Shown here piece after piece: positions 18,518-27,609 of a DNA stretch of 64,000 nucleotides (the stretch's first letter is position 1; every line of letters begins with the position of its first letter). The notes beneath the pieces are model-generated. The model saw nothing but the letters and a program-made list of their open reading frames with translations. It was not told the DNA's origin and did not search any database. The DNA lies in NCBI RefSeq assembly GCF_009833495.1, contig NZ_WUWG01000001.1:1054001-1118000 (forward strand), written 5' to 3'. The stretch is from Oceanomicrobium pacificus. GTDB lineage: Bacteria; Pseudomonadota; Alphaproteobacteria; Rhodobacterales; Rhodobacteraceae. The position numbers were made by a program, and so were the translations under genes.

Positions 18518-20026
18518 CGCGACCAAGAGGCCCCCACCGGCGGCGCCGAGCAGAAGCCAGAGCCAGACCGGAAGCGGCGCGGTATCCGGTTCCGTGTCTC
18601 CTGCATTGGCGCGGATGAGCGCGCGGTTCACCAGATCGGGCAGGCGCGGACCGAAGCGCGACAGGACGATCGCCGTGTCCCGCAGGTCACGGATGACGGC
18701 TTTCGGGCCGATATTGTCGGCAATGTAGGTCTCCACCACCGGATGGGCGCCCTGCCACATGTTCATGGCCGGATCGATCGATCGTGCCACGCCTTCGACA
18801 ACGACCATCGTGCGCTGCAGAAGGATCAGTTCGGTGCGCGTCTCCATCCCGAACCGCTCGGTGACATCAAAGAGATGGGCCAGCAGGCGGGCCATGGAGA
18901 TCTGGCTCGCATCATGACCGAAGATCGGCTCGCCCACGGAGCGCAGCGCTTGGGCAAAAGCTTCCACGTCACGGTCGGCGGGCACATAGCCGGCCTCGAA
19001 ATGCACCTCCGCCACGCGCCGGTAGTCGCGGCGCAGGAACCCGATCAGGATTTCGGCATAGACGCGGCGCGTATAGGCGTCGATCCGGCCCATGATCCCG
19101 AAATCCATCGCCAGAATGTCGCCGTTGGGCGCGAGCTTCAGGTTCCCCTGATGCATGTCGGCATGGAAGAACCCGTCGCGCAGCGCGTGGCGCAGGAAGC
19201 TCTGGACGACGCGGTTTGCAAGGTCCGGCATGTCGATGCCGGTGGCGCGGATCGCCTCGACCTCGCCGAAGGGGATGCCGTCGACCCAGCCCGTGGTCAT
19301 CATCCGGCGTGCCGACAGGTCCCAATAGAGCTTGGGGACACGGAACCCCTCGTCGCCTTCGGTATTGGCGTGAAACTCGTCGCAGGCCGCGCTTTCCATG
19401 CGCAGGTCCAGCTCGCCCTGCACGACGCTGTCGAAATGTTCGATCACGGCGCGCGGTTTCAGCCGCCGGGCGCTTGGCGCCAGACGGTCGATGAGCCAAG
19501 CGGCCAGATAAAACGCGTCCACGTCGCGCAGGAACTGGCGCTCGATGCCGGGGCGCAGCACCTTGACGGCGACCGTATCGCCCGACCCGCGCACCGTGGC
19601 CTTGTGAACCTGTGCGAGCGAGGCCGCTGCCACGGGTTCGGAAAATTCCGAGAAAAGATCATCGACCGGCCGGTCGAGTTCCTGTTCGACGATGGCGCGA
19701 GCGGTCTCGGTCGGGAAGGCGGGGAGTTTGTCCTGCAGGACGCGCAATTGCTGCGCCAGATCGGGTCCGACCACATCGGGGCGGGTCGACATGATCTGCC
19801 CGAACTTGATGTAGGCGGGGCCGAGCGCGGTGAGCGCGCGCAGCACCGGCGGCTGGCTCGGGTCGCCCTTGTAGCCGAGCCATTTGAAAGGCCAGCCGAG
19901 CACCCGTGCGGTGATCCGGAGCGAACGCGGCGCGTCGAGCGCTTCGAGTGCGATCTTCATCGCGCCGGTGCGCTCGAAGGTGGCGCCGGTGCGGATCAGG
20001 CGCCAGATATTGTGCGGACCGCGCAT
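18494..20026 (-). CDS. ubiB: UbiB, ABC1/ADCK-type protein for ubiquinone biosynthesis
   Basis: A 510-residue atypical kinase needed for ubiquinone synthesis. The KxGQ motif is KFGQIMSTRPD and the Ala-rich loop is VAAASLAQVHKA. ADMHQGNLKL is the catalytic-loop equivalent and LAMDFGIMG the metal-binding loop. A hydrophobic C-terminal anchor (LWLLLGAAGGGLLVALLEL) ends the protein. It follows ubiE by one base on the same strand and is clearly in its operon. Confidence 0.95.
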   Translation of the reverse strand: MRGPHNIWRLIRTGATFERTGAMKIALEALDAPRSLRITARVLGWPFKWLGYKGDPSQPPVLRALTALGPAYIKFGQIMSTRPDVVGPDLAQQLRVLQDKLPAFPTETARAIVEQELDRPVDDLFSEFSEPVAAASLAQVHKATVRGSGDTVAVKVLRPGIERQFLRDVDAFYLAAWLIDRLAPSARRLKPRAVIEHFDSVVQGELDLRMESAACDEFHANTEGDEGFRVPKLYWDLSARRMMTTGWVDGIPFGEVEAIRATGIDMPDLANRVVQSFLRHALRDGFFHADMHQGNLKLAPNGDILAMDFGIMGRIDAYTRRVYAEILIGFLRRDYRRVAEVHFEAGYVPADRDVEAFAQALRSVGEPIFGHDASQISMARLLAHLFDVTERFGMETRTELILLQRTMVVVEGVARSIDPAMNMWQGAHPVVETYIADNIGPKAVIRDLRDTAIVLSRFGPRLPDLVNRALIRANAGDTEPDTAPLPVWLWLLLGAAGGGLLVALLELVAG

Positions 20027-20027
20027 C

Positions 20028-20780
20028 TCAGATCTTCCAGCCCGAATGGAGCGCGGCGATCCCCATGGAGAGGTTGCGGTAGGAAACCTGCTCGAACCCG
20101 GCCTGCCGGATCATCGCGGCGAAAGCCTCCTGATCGGGGAACTTGCGGATCGATTCGACCAGATACTGGTAGCTCTCGCGGTCCTGTGCGATCGCCTGTC
20201 CCATTCGCGGGATCACGTTGAAGGAATAGCTGTCATAGAGTTTCTGCATCGCGGGGTTGGGCAACTGGCTGAACTCCAGCACCATGAGCCGTCCGCCCGG
20301 GCGCAGCACGCGGAACGCTTCGGCCAGCGCATCGGGGATGCGGGTGACGTTCCGGATGCCGAAGCTGATCGTGTAGACATCGAAGCTGTTGTCGGCAAAG
20401 GGCAGGGCCATCGCGTCGCCGCACACCCAGTCGAGCTTATCCTGCAACTGCGCCGCTTCGGCCCGTTTCTGGCCCTCGTCCAGCATCGACTGGGTCATGT
20501 CGCAGACCGTGGCATGTCCGTCATTGCCGATCCGTTTGAGGAAACGGAAGGCGACGTCGCCGGTGCCGCCCGCCACATCGAGCATCCGCATTCCCGGGCG
20601 GGGTGCGAGCCAGTCCATCATCGCGTCCTTCCACACCCGGTGGATGCCGAGCGACATGACATCGTTCATGATGTCATATTTGGACGCGACATTGGTGAAG
20701 ACGCCGTGCACCATGCCGGCCTTCTGCTCCTCGGCCACTTCCTGAAAGCCAAAATGGGTCGTCTTGCCAGTGTCGCTCAT
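20028..20780 (-). CDS. ubiE: Demethylmenaquinone/2-methoxy-6-polyprenyl-1,4-benzoquinol methylase UbiE
   Basis: UbiE is the AdoMet-dependent C-methyltransferase of quinone synthesis. The 250-residue protein begins [33 protein letters not shown], the family N-terminus, followed by the AdoMet site [15 protein letters not shown], and then [13 protein letters not shown]. It is the first gene of the ubiE-ubiB unit. The 130-base gap to the divergent mutM gene must hold both promoters. Confidence 0.96.
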   Translation of the reverse strand: MSDTGKTTHFGFQEVAEEQKAGMVHGVFTNVASKYDIMNDVMSLGIHRVWKDAMMDWLAPRPGMRMLDVAGGTGDVAFRFLKRIGNDGHATVCDMTQSMLDEGQKRAEAAQLQDKLDWVCGDAMALPFADNSFDVYTISFGIRNVTRIPDALAEAFRVLRPGGRLMVLEFSQLPNPAMQKLYDSYSFNVIPRMGQAIAQDRESYQYLVESIRKFPDQEAFAAMIRQAGFEQVSYRNLSMGIAALHSGWKI

Positions 20781-20910
20781 GGGCCTTGTCTTTCCGTCTG
20801 CGGTTCCTACTGCTTATAGGGGAGTGTGCCGCCGATACAACTGCGTCACCTGAGCCCGCCCCGGCCGCGTGCCGGGGCTGATCCTGCCGCCCGACAGCCG
20901 GAGTTGCCGC

Positions 20911-21777
20911 GTGCCCGAACTGCCCGAAGTTGAAACCGTCCGCCGAGGGCTCGACCCTGCCGTCACCGGCCGGCGGATCCTGCGCGCCGAGGTCCGGCGG
21001 CCCGACCTGCGCTGGCCGTTCCCCGACAATATGGCTTCGCGGCTCGAAGGGCAGCGGGTGGAGCGGCTGCGGCGGCGGTCCAAATATCTGCTGGCCGATC
21101 TCGACAGCGGCGAGACGCTGCTGGTGCATCTGGGCATGTCCGGCCGGATGACGCTGAGCGGGCCGGCCGCCGCCGCCGCCATGCCGGGGCTCTTCCATCG
21201 CGACCACCCGCCCCAACAGAAGCATGACCATGTCTGCCTGCATCTCGATGACGGCACCCGCGTCACCTTCAACGACCCACGCCGGTTCGGGGCGATGGAT
21301 CTTGTGGCGACAGACGCGGCGGAGGCGCACAAGCTCTTGGCCGCTCTGGGGCCGGAGCCGCTTGGCAACGGGTTCAGCGCCGATCACCTCGCCACTGTCT
21401 TCAAGGGGCGGCGCGGGCCGGTGAAAGCGGCGCTGCTCGACCAGCGCAACGTGGCGGGGCTTGGCAATATCTATGTGTGCGAGGCGCTCTGGCGGTCGCG
21501 CATCCATCCGGCCCGCCCGGCCGGGCGCATCGGGCGCGCGCGGCTCGATCAGCTGGCCCGCGATATCCGCGACGTGCTCGGCGAGGCGATCGAGGCGGGC
21601 GGCTCGTCCCTGCGCGACCATCGCCAGGCGAGCGGCGAGCTTGGCTATTTCCAGCATCGTTTTGCCGTCTATGACCGTGAAGGCGCGCCCTGCCGGCACG
21701 TCGATTGCGCCGGCACCATCGCCCGGATCGTCCAGTCGGGGCGCTCCACATTCTACTGTCCGCAGTGCCAGAGATAG
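20911..21777 (+). CDS. mutM: Formamidopyrimidine-DNA glycosylase MutM
   Basis: MutM excises 8-oxoguanine and formamidopyrimidines. The 288-residue protein starts at a GTG with PELPEVE directly behind it; that N-terminal Pro is the catalytic nucleophile and therefore fixes the start. [15 protein letters not shown] and a C-terminal zinc finger (CRHVDCAG ... FYCPQCQR) complete the family pattern. The next gene on the strand, an enoyl-CoA hydratase, is 63 bases away. It is the partner of mutY in oxidised-guanine repair. Confidence 0.96.
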   Translation: MPELPEVETVRRGLDPAVTGRRILRAEVRRPDLRWPFPDNMASRLEGQRVERLRRRSKYLLADLDSGETLLVHLGMSGRMTLSGPAAAAAMPGLFHRDHPPQQKHDHVCLHLDDGTRVTFNDPRRFGAMDLVATDAAEAHKLLAALGPEPLGNGFSADHLATVFKGRRGPVKAALLDQRNVAGLGNIYVCEALWRSRIHPARPAGRIGRARLDQLARDIRDVLGEAIEAGGSSLRDHRQASGELGYFQHRFAVYDREGAPCRHVDCAGTIARIVQSGRSTFYCPQCQR

Positions 21778-21840
21778 GTTGCGCCCGCCCCGCGCCATGC
21801 TAATGCTGTGCTTCTGCGGCGGACAGAAAAGGATGCGCAC

Positions 21841-22617
21841 ATGGCCTATGAAACCCTGATCGTCGAGGTGGAAAATCACGTCGGTCTGATCCGTCTCAAC
21901 AGGCCGGATGCGCTCAACGCGCTCAATCAGACCCTGCTCGACGAACTGGTGGATGCGCTGCGCGCGATGGACGCCAATGACAGCGTGGGCGCGATCGTGC
22001 TCACCGGATCGGAAAAGGCTTTTGCCGCCGGCGCCGACATCAAGGACATGGCGCAGAAGGAATTTGTCGACGTGTTCGGCGACGATCTTTTCGCCGCGCA
22101 GGCCGAGGCGATCACCGCGATCCGCAAACCGATCATCGCGGCCGTGGCCGGCTATGCGCTGGGCGGCGGATGCGAACTGGCGATGATGTGCGACTTCATC
22201 ATCGCCGCCGACACGGCCAAATTCGGCCAGCCGGAAATCAACCTCGGCGTCATCCCCGGCATCGGCGGCACCCAGCGCCTGACGCGCTTCGTGGGCAAGT
22301 CGAAGGCGATGGAAATGAACCTGACGGGCCGGTTCATGGACGCGGCCGAGGCTGAGAGTTGCGGGCTGGTCAGCCGCGTGGTGCCGGCCGACGACCTGCT
22401 TGACGATGTGCGCGCCACGGCCGCCAAGATCGCGGAGAAATCGCCGCTCGCGGTCAAGGCCGCCAAAGAGGCGGTCAACCGTGCCTACGAGACGACCCTG
22501 CGCGAGGGCGTGCTCTTCGAGCGGCGCCTCTTCAACGCGCTCTTTGCGACCCGCGATCAGGCCGAGGGGATGGCCGCGTTCATCGAGAAGCGCAGCCCGC
22601 ATTTCAAGGGAAAATAA
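21841..22617 (+). CDS. Enoyl-CoA hydratase
   Basis: A 258-residue crotonase-fold enzyme adding water to 2-enoyl-CoA in beta-oxidation. It has the oxyanion-hole segment AAGADIKDM (61-70) and both catalytic glutamates: E112 in [11 protein letters not shown] and E132 in [14 protein letters not shown]. This is the FadB-like or short-chain hydratase pattern, with no dehydrogenase domain attached. The position just before rpsT-dnaA is a recurrent order in Rhodobacterales. Confidence 0.93.
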   Translation: MAYETLIVEVENHVGLIRLNRPDALNALNQTLLDELVDALRAMDANDSVGAIVLTGSEKAFAAGADIKDMAQKEFVDVFGDDLFAAQAEAITAIRKPIIAAVAGYALGGGCELAMMCDFIIAADTAKFGQPEINLGVIPGIGGTQRLTRFVGKSKAMEMNLTGRFMDAAEAESCGLVSRVVPADDLLDDVRATAAKIAEKSPLAVKAAKEAVNRAYETTLREGVLFERRLFNALFATRDQAEGMAAFIEKRSPHFKGK

Positions 22618-22632
22618 ATTCCGGAGCGCGTG

Positions 22633-22661
22633 TTGACTCACCCGAGAGGCGGGTGTAGAGA
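22633..22661 (+). promoter_or_regulatory. rpsT promoter with GANTC on -35 and dyad spacer
   Basis: TTGACT at 22633-22638 and TAGAGA at 22656-22661 with a 17-base spacer make a good housekeeping promoter about 40 bases before rpsT. The spacer is itself a dyad, CACCCG-AGAGG-CGGGTG. A GANTC site (GACTC, 22635-22639) overlaps the -35 box. Confidence 0.75.
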
Positions 22662-22703
22662 CGCGCTTCATCTTTCGATATTCGACAGAACCGGAATTAC
22701 ACA

Positions 22704-22970
22704 ATGGCCAACTCGCCGTCTTCTAAAAAGCGTGCCCGCCAGGCAGAGCGCCGCACGGAAGTGAACAAGGCCCGCCGCTCGCGCATCCGCACCTTCCTGC
22801 GTAAGGTCGAAGAAGCGATCACCGGTGGGGATCAGGCCGCTGCCGCCGAAGCTCTGAAGAGCGCACAGCCGGAAGTCATGCGTGGCGTGACCAAGGGCGT
22901 TCTTCACAAGAACACTGCCAGCCGGAAAATCTCCCGTCTGAGCTCCCGCGTGAAGGCCATGGGCGCCTGA
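22704..22970 (+). CDS. rpsT: 30S ribosomal protein S20
   Basis: S20 binds 16S rRNA early in 30S assembly. The 88-residue protein starts [13 protein letters not shown] and is rich in Lys/Arg, with the long helical hairpin [43 protein letters not shown] expected of S20. It is followed by a strong terminator and the 449-base dnaA upstream region. Confidence 0.97.
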   Translation: MANSPSSKKRARQAERRTEVNKARRSRIRTFLRKVEEAITGGDQAAAAEALKSAQPEVMRGVTKGVLHKNTASRKISRLSSRVKAMGA

Positions 22971-23000
22971 ACCGGACCACAGGTCTGACACTGTGATGTG

Positions 23001-23031
23001 ACGCGCGCCAACCGGCGCGCGTTATTTTTTT
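23001..23031 (+). terminator. rpsT intrinsic terminator
   Basis: A perfect 9-base-pair stem, ACGCGCGCC-AACC-GGCGCGCGT (23001-23022), is followed by TATTTTTTT. It lies 30 bases after the rpsT stop and isolates dnaA transcription from rpsT. Confidence 0.93.
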
Positions 23032-23419
23032 GTCGCAAGATTGTTATGTTCTCTTTTCGGTCCGGTTGTCCGAATCTCGGGTCTGGGGTACCCATTTCCC
23101 CCTACGAACAAACCCCTGCTCTGGTTGTTCTCTGAAAAAAATGAATGGCGTTCCTGCGCACATGCTTTGACACTAGTTCAAGGCGTGGGATTTGTTGTTC
23201 GTTAATACTTGATAATTGAATTTCGACTGTTGCGAGTCCTTTGCAGATTCTTTGGGAATTCGCTGTCAAGTTTGAGTTGTGCTTGAGAATCACGAAGGGT
23301 TCTCGCTAGCATGAATGAACGGAGACGGGCTCCACGCCCGGAATACAGGCTCGAAGTTGGGGCAAGAGCCGCCTGCATATGGCGAAGTGTGACAATAAAA
23401 AGACGGCGTTAGGGAAGAA
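23032..23419 (+). promoter_or_regulatory. dnaA upstream region with four GANTC sites
   Basis: This AT-rich gene-free stretch leads into dnaA. GANTC sites are at 23072-23076, 23234-23238, 23246-23250 and 23287-23291. A TTGACA box lies at 23167-23172 without an obvious matching -10. A short dyad GAACAA/TTGTTC spans 23106-23130. I see no TTATNCACA DnaA box here, so I do not call a replication origin. A 63-codon minus-strand reading frame inside it is unsupported. Confidence 0.6.
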
Positions 23420-24811
23420 ATGACGAAGGAATGTTGGGGCCGGGTTCGTGACGAGTTGCGCACCAAGATCGGTCAGGCGGCTTTTCAGAACTGGATAGAC
23501 CCTCTCGAATTCGTCGAAGCCGAAAATGGCGTCGTTCGTCTGAATGCCCCCACCAGTTTTATCGGCACGTGGGTGCAGCGCAATTATGGCGATTCCATTG
23601 TCCAGATCCTGTCCGAGGACGGCGTTGCCGCCGACCGGATCGACTTTACCGTGACCGCCGGCGGGGCGAAGGCGAACAAGGCTGCTGCCGGATCCGATGC
23701 CGGCGATGTGCCGGCCGCCTCTGCTCCGAAGCCTGCGGCCCGCGCCACGATGCGCGGCGCGCAGGGCGAATTGCCCACCTCGCAGCTCGATGCACGTTTC
23801 ACCTTCGACAATTTCGTGGTCGGCAAGCCCAACGAACTGGCGCATGCCGCCGCCCGCCGGGTGGCCGAGGGCGGACCCGTCACGTTCAACCCGCTTTTCC
23901 TCTATGGCGGCGTCGGGCTCGGCAAGACCCATCTGATGCATGCCATCGCCTGGGAAGTGCAGGCGCGGAAGTCCGAATCGCGCGTGCTCTACCTGTCGGC
24001 CGAACAGTTCATGTACCGGTTCGTGCAGGCGCTCCGCTTCAAGGACATGCACGGGTTCAAGGAATTGTTCCGGTCTGTCGACGTGCTGATGGTCGATGAC
24101 GTGCAGTTCATTGCCGGCAAGGACAGCACGCAGGACGAGTTCTTCCACACGTTCAACGCGCTGGTGGACCAGAACAAGCAGATCATCATTTCCGCAGACC
24201 GCGCGCCCGGGGAGATCGACGGGCTGGAAGAGCGTATTCGCTCGCGTCTGCAATGGGGGCTCGTGGTCGACCTGCACCCGACCGATTACGAATTGCGGCT
24301 CGGCATCCTCCAGTCGAAGGCAGAGGCCCAGCTGGCCGCCAATCCCGGCGTGACGCTGGCACCGGGCGTGCTGGAGTTCCTTGCCCACCGTATCTCGTCC
24401 AATGTGCGGGTGCTCGAAGGCGCGCTGACCCGGCTCTTCGCCTTCGCCTCGCTGATCGGGCGGGAAATCAATCTCGACATGGTGCAGGAATGTCTGGCCG
24501 ATGTGCTGCGCGCCTCCGAGCGCAAGGTCACGATCGACGAGATCATCCGCAAGGTGGCCGACCATTACAATCTGCGCATGTCCGACATGCTGAGCCCGCG
24601 CCGCGCGCGGGCGGTGGCGCGGCCGCGTCAGGTCGCCATGTTCCTGTCGAAGAACCTCACCTCCAAATCCCTGCCCGAGATCGGCCGCCGGTTCGGCGGG
24701 CGCGACCATACGACCGTCATCCATGCGGTGCGCCGTATCGAGGAGCTGCGCGCCACGGACGGTCAGGTGGCGGAAGATGTGGAGCTTCTGCGCCGGATGC
24801 TCGAAGCCTGA
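23420..24811 (+). CDS. dnaA: Chromosomal replication initiator DnaA
   Basis: DnaA binds and melts oriC. The 463-residue protein has domain I at 1-75, a short Ala/Pro-rich linker, the AAA+ domain with Walker A GGVGLGKTH around 163-171 and Walker B DVLMVDDVQFI, and the DNA-binding domain IV with GRDHTTVIHAVRRIEEL near the C-terminus. AGGGAAG precedes the ATG. It heads dnaA-dnaN-recF, with gyrB further on, but a 130-base gap and a possible separate promoter precede dnaN. Confidence 0.98.
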   Translation: MTKECWGRVRDELRTKIGQAAFQNWIDPLEFVEAENGVVRLNAPTSFIGTWVQRNYGDSIVQILSEDGVAADRIDFTVTAGGAKANKAAAGSDAGDVPAASAPKPAARATMRGAQGELPTSQLDARFTFDNFVVGKPNELAHAAARRVAEGGPVTFNPLFLYGGVGLGKTHLMHAIAWEVQARKSESRVLYLSAEQFMYRFVQALRFKDMHGFKELFRSVDVLMVDDVQFIAGKDSTQDEFFHTFNALVDQNKQIIISADRAPGEIDGLEERIRSRLQWGLVVDLHPTDYELRLGILQSKAEAQLAANPGVTLAPGVLEFLAHRISSNVRVLEGALTRLFAFASLIGREINLDMVQECLADVLRASERKVTIDEIIRKVADHYNLRMSDMLSPRRARAVARPRQVAMFLSKNLTSKSLPEIGRRFGGRDHTTVIHAVRRIEELRATDGQVAEDVELLRRMLEA

Positions 24812-24816
24812 ACGCC

Positions 24817-24841
24817 CCTGTTGCAGCCCGGCTGCAACGGG
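24817..24841 (+). other. Hairpin after dnaA
   Basis: GTTGCAG-CCCGG-CTGCAAC (24820-24838), extended by further pairs to 24817-24841, begins six bases after the dnaA stop. There is no T-run behind it, so it is at most a weak or factor-assisted terminator or an mRNA 3' stabiliser. Confidence 0.5.
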
Positions 24842-24847
24842 TTGCGC

Positions 24848-24876
24848 TTGACCGCCGCGCCATTCCTTACGATGTT
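24848..24876 (+). promoter_or_regulatory. Candidate dnaN promoter
   Basis: TTGACC (24848-24853) is followed after 17 bases by GATGTT (24871-24876), 65 bases before dnaN. The -35 is good and the -10 is poor. It would allow dnaN-recF to be expressed independently of dnaA. Confidence 0.4.
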
Positions 24877-24941
24877 GCAAAAAACACCGATGCCGCTAGG
24901 GTCTTCGACCCACCCCACGCGGCCAAGAGGGACGAGATAGA

Positions 24942-26060
24942 ATGAAAGTCAGCATCGAGCGGAGCGCGCTGCTCAAGGCGATGAGCCGGGCGCAGAGTGT
25001 CGTGGAACGCCGGAACACGATTCCGATCCTGGCCAATGTCCTGATCGAGGCCGAAGGCGACACGATCAGCTTCCGCGCCACCGATCTCGACATCGAGGTG
25101 ATCGACAAGTCGCCCGCCAAGGTCAGCCAGGCCGGCGCCACCACGGTTGGTGCCCATACGCTCCATGAAATCGTGCGCAAGTTGCCGGACGGCGCGCTCG
25201 TCGATCTGGTCGATGACGGCACGATGGGCCGGCTCGATGTGCGGGCCGGGCGGTCGCATTTCTCGCTCGCCACCCTCCCGCGGGAGGATTTCCCGATCAT
25301 GGCCTCCGCGGAATATGACTGCAATTTCGCCGCCAAGGCCCCGGTTCTGCGGCGCCTGTTCGACAAGGCGAAATTCGCCATCTCGACCGAGGAAACCCGT
25401 TACTACCTGAACGGGGTCTTCATGCATGCGGCCGACGGGGCCAACGGTCCGGCGCTGCGTTGCGTGGCCACCGATGGCCACCGTCTGGCGCGGATCGACG
25501 CGCCGCTGCCCGACGGCGCGGCCAACGTGCCGGGCGTGATCGTGCCGCGCAAGACGGTCAACGAATTGCGCAAGCTGCTTGACGATGACGATGCCGATAT
25601 TGCCGTATCCGTGTCGGAGACGAAGATCCGTTTCGCGACGCCCGAGGTGACGCTTACCTCCAAGGTCATTGACGGGTCGTTCCCCGATTATTCGCGGGTC
25701 ATCCCGCAGAACAACACCAAGCGGCTGGAGGTCGATGCGGCCGAGTTCGCACAGGCCGTGGACCGTGTGTCGACTGTCTCGTCCGAGCGGTCCCGCGCGG
25801 TGAAGCTGCTTCTGGAAGAGGACCGGCTGACCCTGTCGGTCAACGCGCCCGACGCGGGGGCCGCGGATGAGGAACTGGCCGTGGCCTATAGCGACGAGCG
25901 GCTGGAGGTCGGTTTCAACGCCAAATACCTGCTGGAGATCGCCGGACAGGTGGACCGCGAGAATGCGGTTTTCCTCTTCAACTCCTCGGGCGATCCGACG
26001 CTGATGCGCGAAGGCAATGACGACACGGCCGTCTATGTCGTGATGCCCATGCGGGTCTGA
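24942..26060 (+). CDS. dnaN: DNA polymerase III beta subunit (sliding clamp)
   Basis: DnaN is the ring-shaped clamp that holds the polymerase on DNA. The 372-residue length is standard. It begins MKVSIERSALLKAMSRAQSV, has RNTIPILANVLIEA and TEETRYYLNGVF in the first two domains, and ends in the C-terminal YVVMPMRV tail that lies at the clamp's protein-binding cleft. The stop overlaps the recF start by one base. Confidence 0.98.
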   Translation: MKVSIERSALLKAMSRAQSVVERRNTIPILANVLIEAEGDTISFRATDLDIEVIDKSPAKVSQAGATTVGAHTLHEIVRKLPDGALVDLVDDGTMGRLDVRAGRSHFSLATLPREDFPIMASAEYDCNFAAKAPVLRRLFDKAKFAISTEETRYYLNGVFMHAADGANGPALRCVATDGHRLARIDAPLPDGAANVPGVIVPRKTVNELRKLLDDDDADIAVSVSETKIRFATPEVTLTSKVIDGSFPDYSRVIPQNNTKRLEVDAAEFAQAVDRVSTVSSERSRAVKLLLEEDRLTLSVNAPDAGAADEELAVAYSDERLEVGFNAKYLLEIAGQVDRENAVFLFNSSGDPTLMREGNDDTAVYVVMPMRV

Positions 26061-27175
26061 TGCCCCGCCTGGCGCTCCGCGCGCTCAAACTCTCGTATTT
26101 CCGATCGCACCGGGCCGCGCATCTGCAACTGGATGCGCGGCCCGTCGCGCTTTACGGCGCCAACGGGGCCGGCAAGACCAATATCCTGGAGGCCGTGTCG
26201 CTCCTGTCGCCGGGGCGCGGGCTGCGGCGTGCCACACCGGCCGACATGGCGCGCGCGCCGGAACGGATCGGCTGGAAAGTCGCGGCCGAGATGGAAAGCC
26301 TTGTTGATCTGCACGAGGTTGCGACGAGCGCGCAGGGCGATGCCAGCCGGCTGGTGGAGATCGACGGCAAGCCCGCGCCGCAGGTGGCGCTCGGCCGGAT
26401 TGCGCGGATCACCTGGCTGGTGCCGGCGATGGACCGGCTCTGGACCGAGGGCGCGGCGGAACGGCGGCGGTTTCTCGACCGGCTGGTTCTCGGGTTCGAC
26501 CCGTCCCATGCGGAGGCCGTGCTCGGCTACGAGAAGGCCATGCGCGAACGCAACCGGCTGCTGCGCGACCAGAGCCGCGATGCGGGCTGGTATGCCGCGC
26601 TGGAAGGCCAGATGGCGGACCATGGCGCGCGCATCACAGCCGCACGGCTGGCCTGCCTCGACCGTCTGGCCGCGGCGCAGGGCGGCGCGCGCACGGCCTT
26701 TCCCGCCGCAGACCTGACGCTGCTCGACGGAGACGTGCCAGCGACCGCGCCCGCGACGGACGATCTGGCGCAGGCGCTGGCGGCCTCCCGCCCGGCGGAC
26801 CTGCGCGCGGGGCGCACCCTTGTCGGGCCACACAGGGCCGATCTGCGCGCCATCTACGCCGCCAAGGGGATCGAGGCACGCAATGCGTCCACGGGCGAGC
26901 AGAAGGCGCTCCTTGTCTCTCTGGTGCTGGCGAGCGCCCGCGCACTGGCCGAGGATTTCGGCGCGCCGCCCATTCTGCTCCTCGACGAGGTGGCAGCCCA
27001 TCTGGACGAGGCCCGCCGCGCCGCGCTTTTCGACGAGATCTGCGCGCTTGGCGCGCAGGCATGGATGACCGGAACGGGGCCGGAACTTTTTGATGCTTTG
27101 GGCGATCGTGCAAGCTATGTCGAGGTGAGCGAGGCTGACGGCCTGTCACATCTGGAACAGAAGGGGATGCCATGA
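26060..27175 (+). CDS. recF: DNA replication/repair protein RecF
   Basis: RecF is an SMC-like ATPase acting with RecO and RecR at gapped DNA. The 371-residue protein has Walker A GANGAGKTN at 33-41 and, near the end, the signature region STGEQKALLVSLVLA followed by Walker B LLLDEVAAHLDEARR. It is coupled to dnaN at its start and overlaps a VOC gene by 4 bases at its end. Confidence 0.97.
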   Translation: MPRLALRALKLSYFRSHRAAHLQLDARPVALYGANGAGKTNILEAVSLLSPGRGLRRATPADMARAPERIGWKVAAEMESLVDLHEVATSAQGDASRLVEIDGKPAPQVALGRIARITWLVPAMDRLWTEGAAERRRFLDRLVLGFDPSHAEAVLGYEKAMRERNRLLRDQSRDAGWYAALEGQMADHGARITAARLACLDRLAAAQGGARTAFPAADLTLLDGDVPATAPATDDLAQALAASRPADLRAGRTLVGPHRADLRAIYAAKGIEARNASTGEQKALLVSLVLASARALAEDFGAPPILLLDEVAAHLDEARRAALFDEICALGAQAWMTGTGPELFDALGDRASYVEVSEADGLSHLEQKGMP

Positions 27176-27609
27176 CACCGCAACGCGTCACACTCATCAC
27201 GCTTGGCGTTGACGATATGGACCGGTCGAAAACCTTCTACGCCGCGCTTGGCTGGGTGCCGCATGGCAACTCGCAGGACAGCATCACATTCTACCAGCTG
27301 CACGGCACGGTTCTGGGACTGTTCGGGCGAGATGCGCTGGCCGACGATCAGGGCCGTCCGGGCGCGCCGCTTGGCACCGGCGCGATGACACTGGCGCAGA
27401 ACATGCCAGACCGCGCCGCCGTGGACACCGCCTTCGCGCAAGCACTCGACGCAGGCGCGACCAAGCTGAAAGACCCGCAGGAGGTCTTCTGGGGTGGCTA
27501 TTCGGGCTATTATGCCGATCCGGACGGGCATGTCTGGGAAGTGGCGCATAATCCCTTCTGGCCCTTGGGCGAGGACGGGTCGCTGACTCTGCCTGACAGC
27601 GGGGCATGA
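27172..27609 (+). CDS. VOC family protein
   Basis: A 145-residue glyoxalase-fold protein: LITLGVDDMDRSKTFYAALGW at the start of the first beta-alpha-beta unit and a second module ending YYADPDGHVWEVAHNPFW, which supplies the usual metal-site Glu. The substrate is unknown. It is wedged between recF and a LysE-type exporter with 4-base overlaps on both sides, so it is translated as part of the dnaN-recF operon. Confidence 0.87.
   Translation: MTPQRVTLITLGVDDMDRSKTFYAALGWVPHGNSQDSITFYQLHGTVLGLFGRDALADDQGRPGAPLGTGAMTLAQNMPDRAAVDTAFAQALDAGATKLKDPQEVFWGGYSGYYADPDGHVWEVAHNPFWPLGEDGSLTLPDSGA

Noticed and set aside
20674-22704. 676-codon open frame on the minus strand opposite mutM and the enoyl-CoA hydratase gene
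   Set aside because: It is antisense to two clearly recognised genes, its amino acid content is low-complexity His/Arg/Gly, and it matches no family. It arises from high GC codon bias.
23102-23293. 63-codon minus-strand frame in the dnaA upstream region
   Set aside because: No ribosome site, no family, and it lies in an AT-rich regulatory region where stop-free frames of this size are expected.
23032-23419. oriC next to dnaA
   Set aside because: AT-rich, but no consensus DnaA boxes found; not enough to call an origin.
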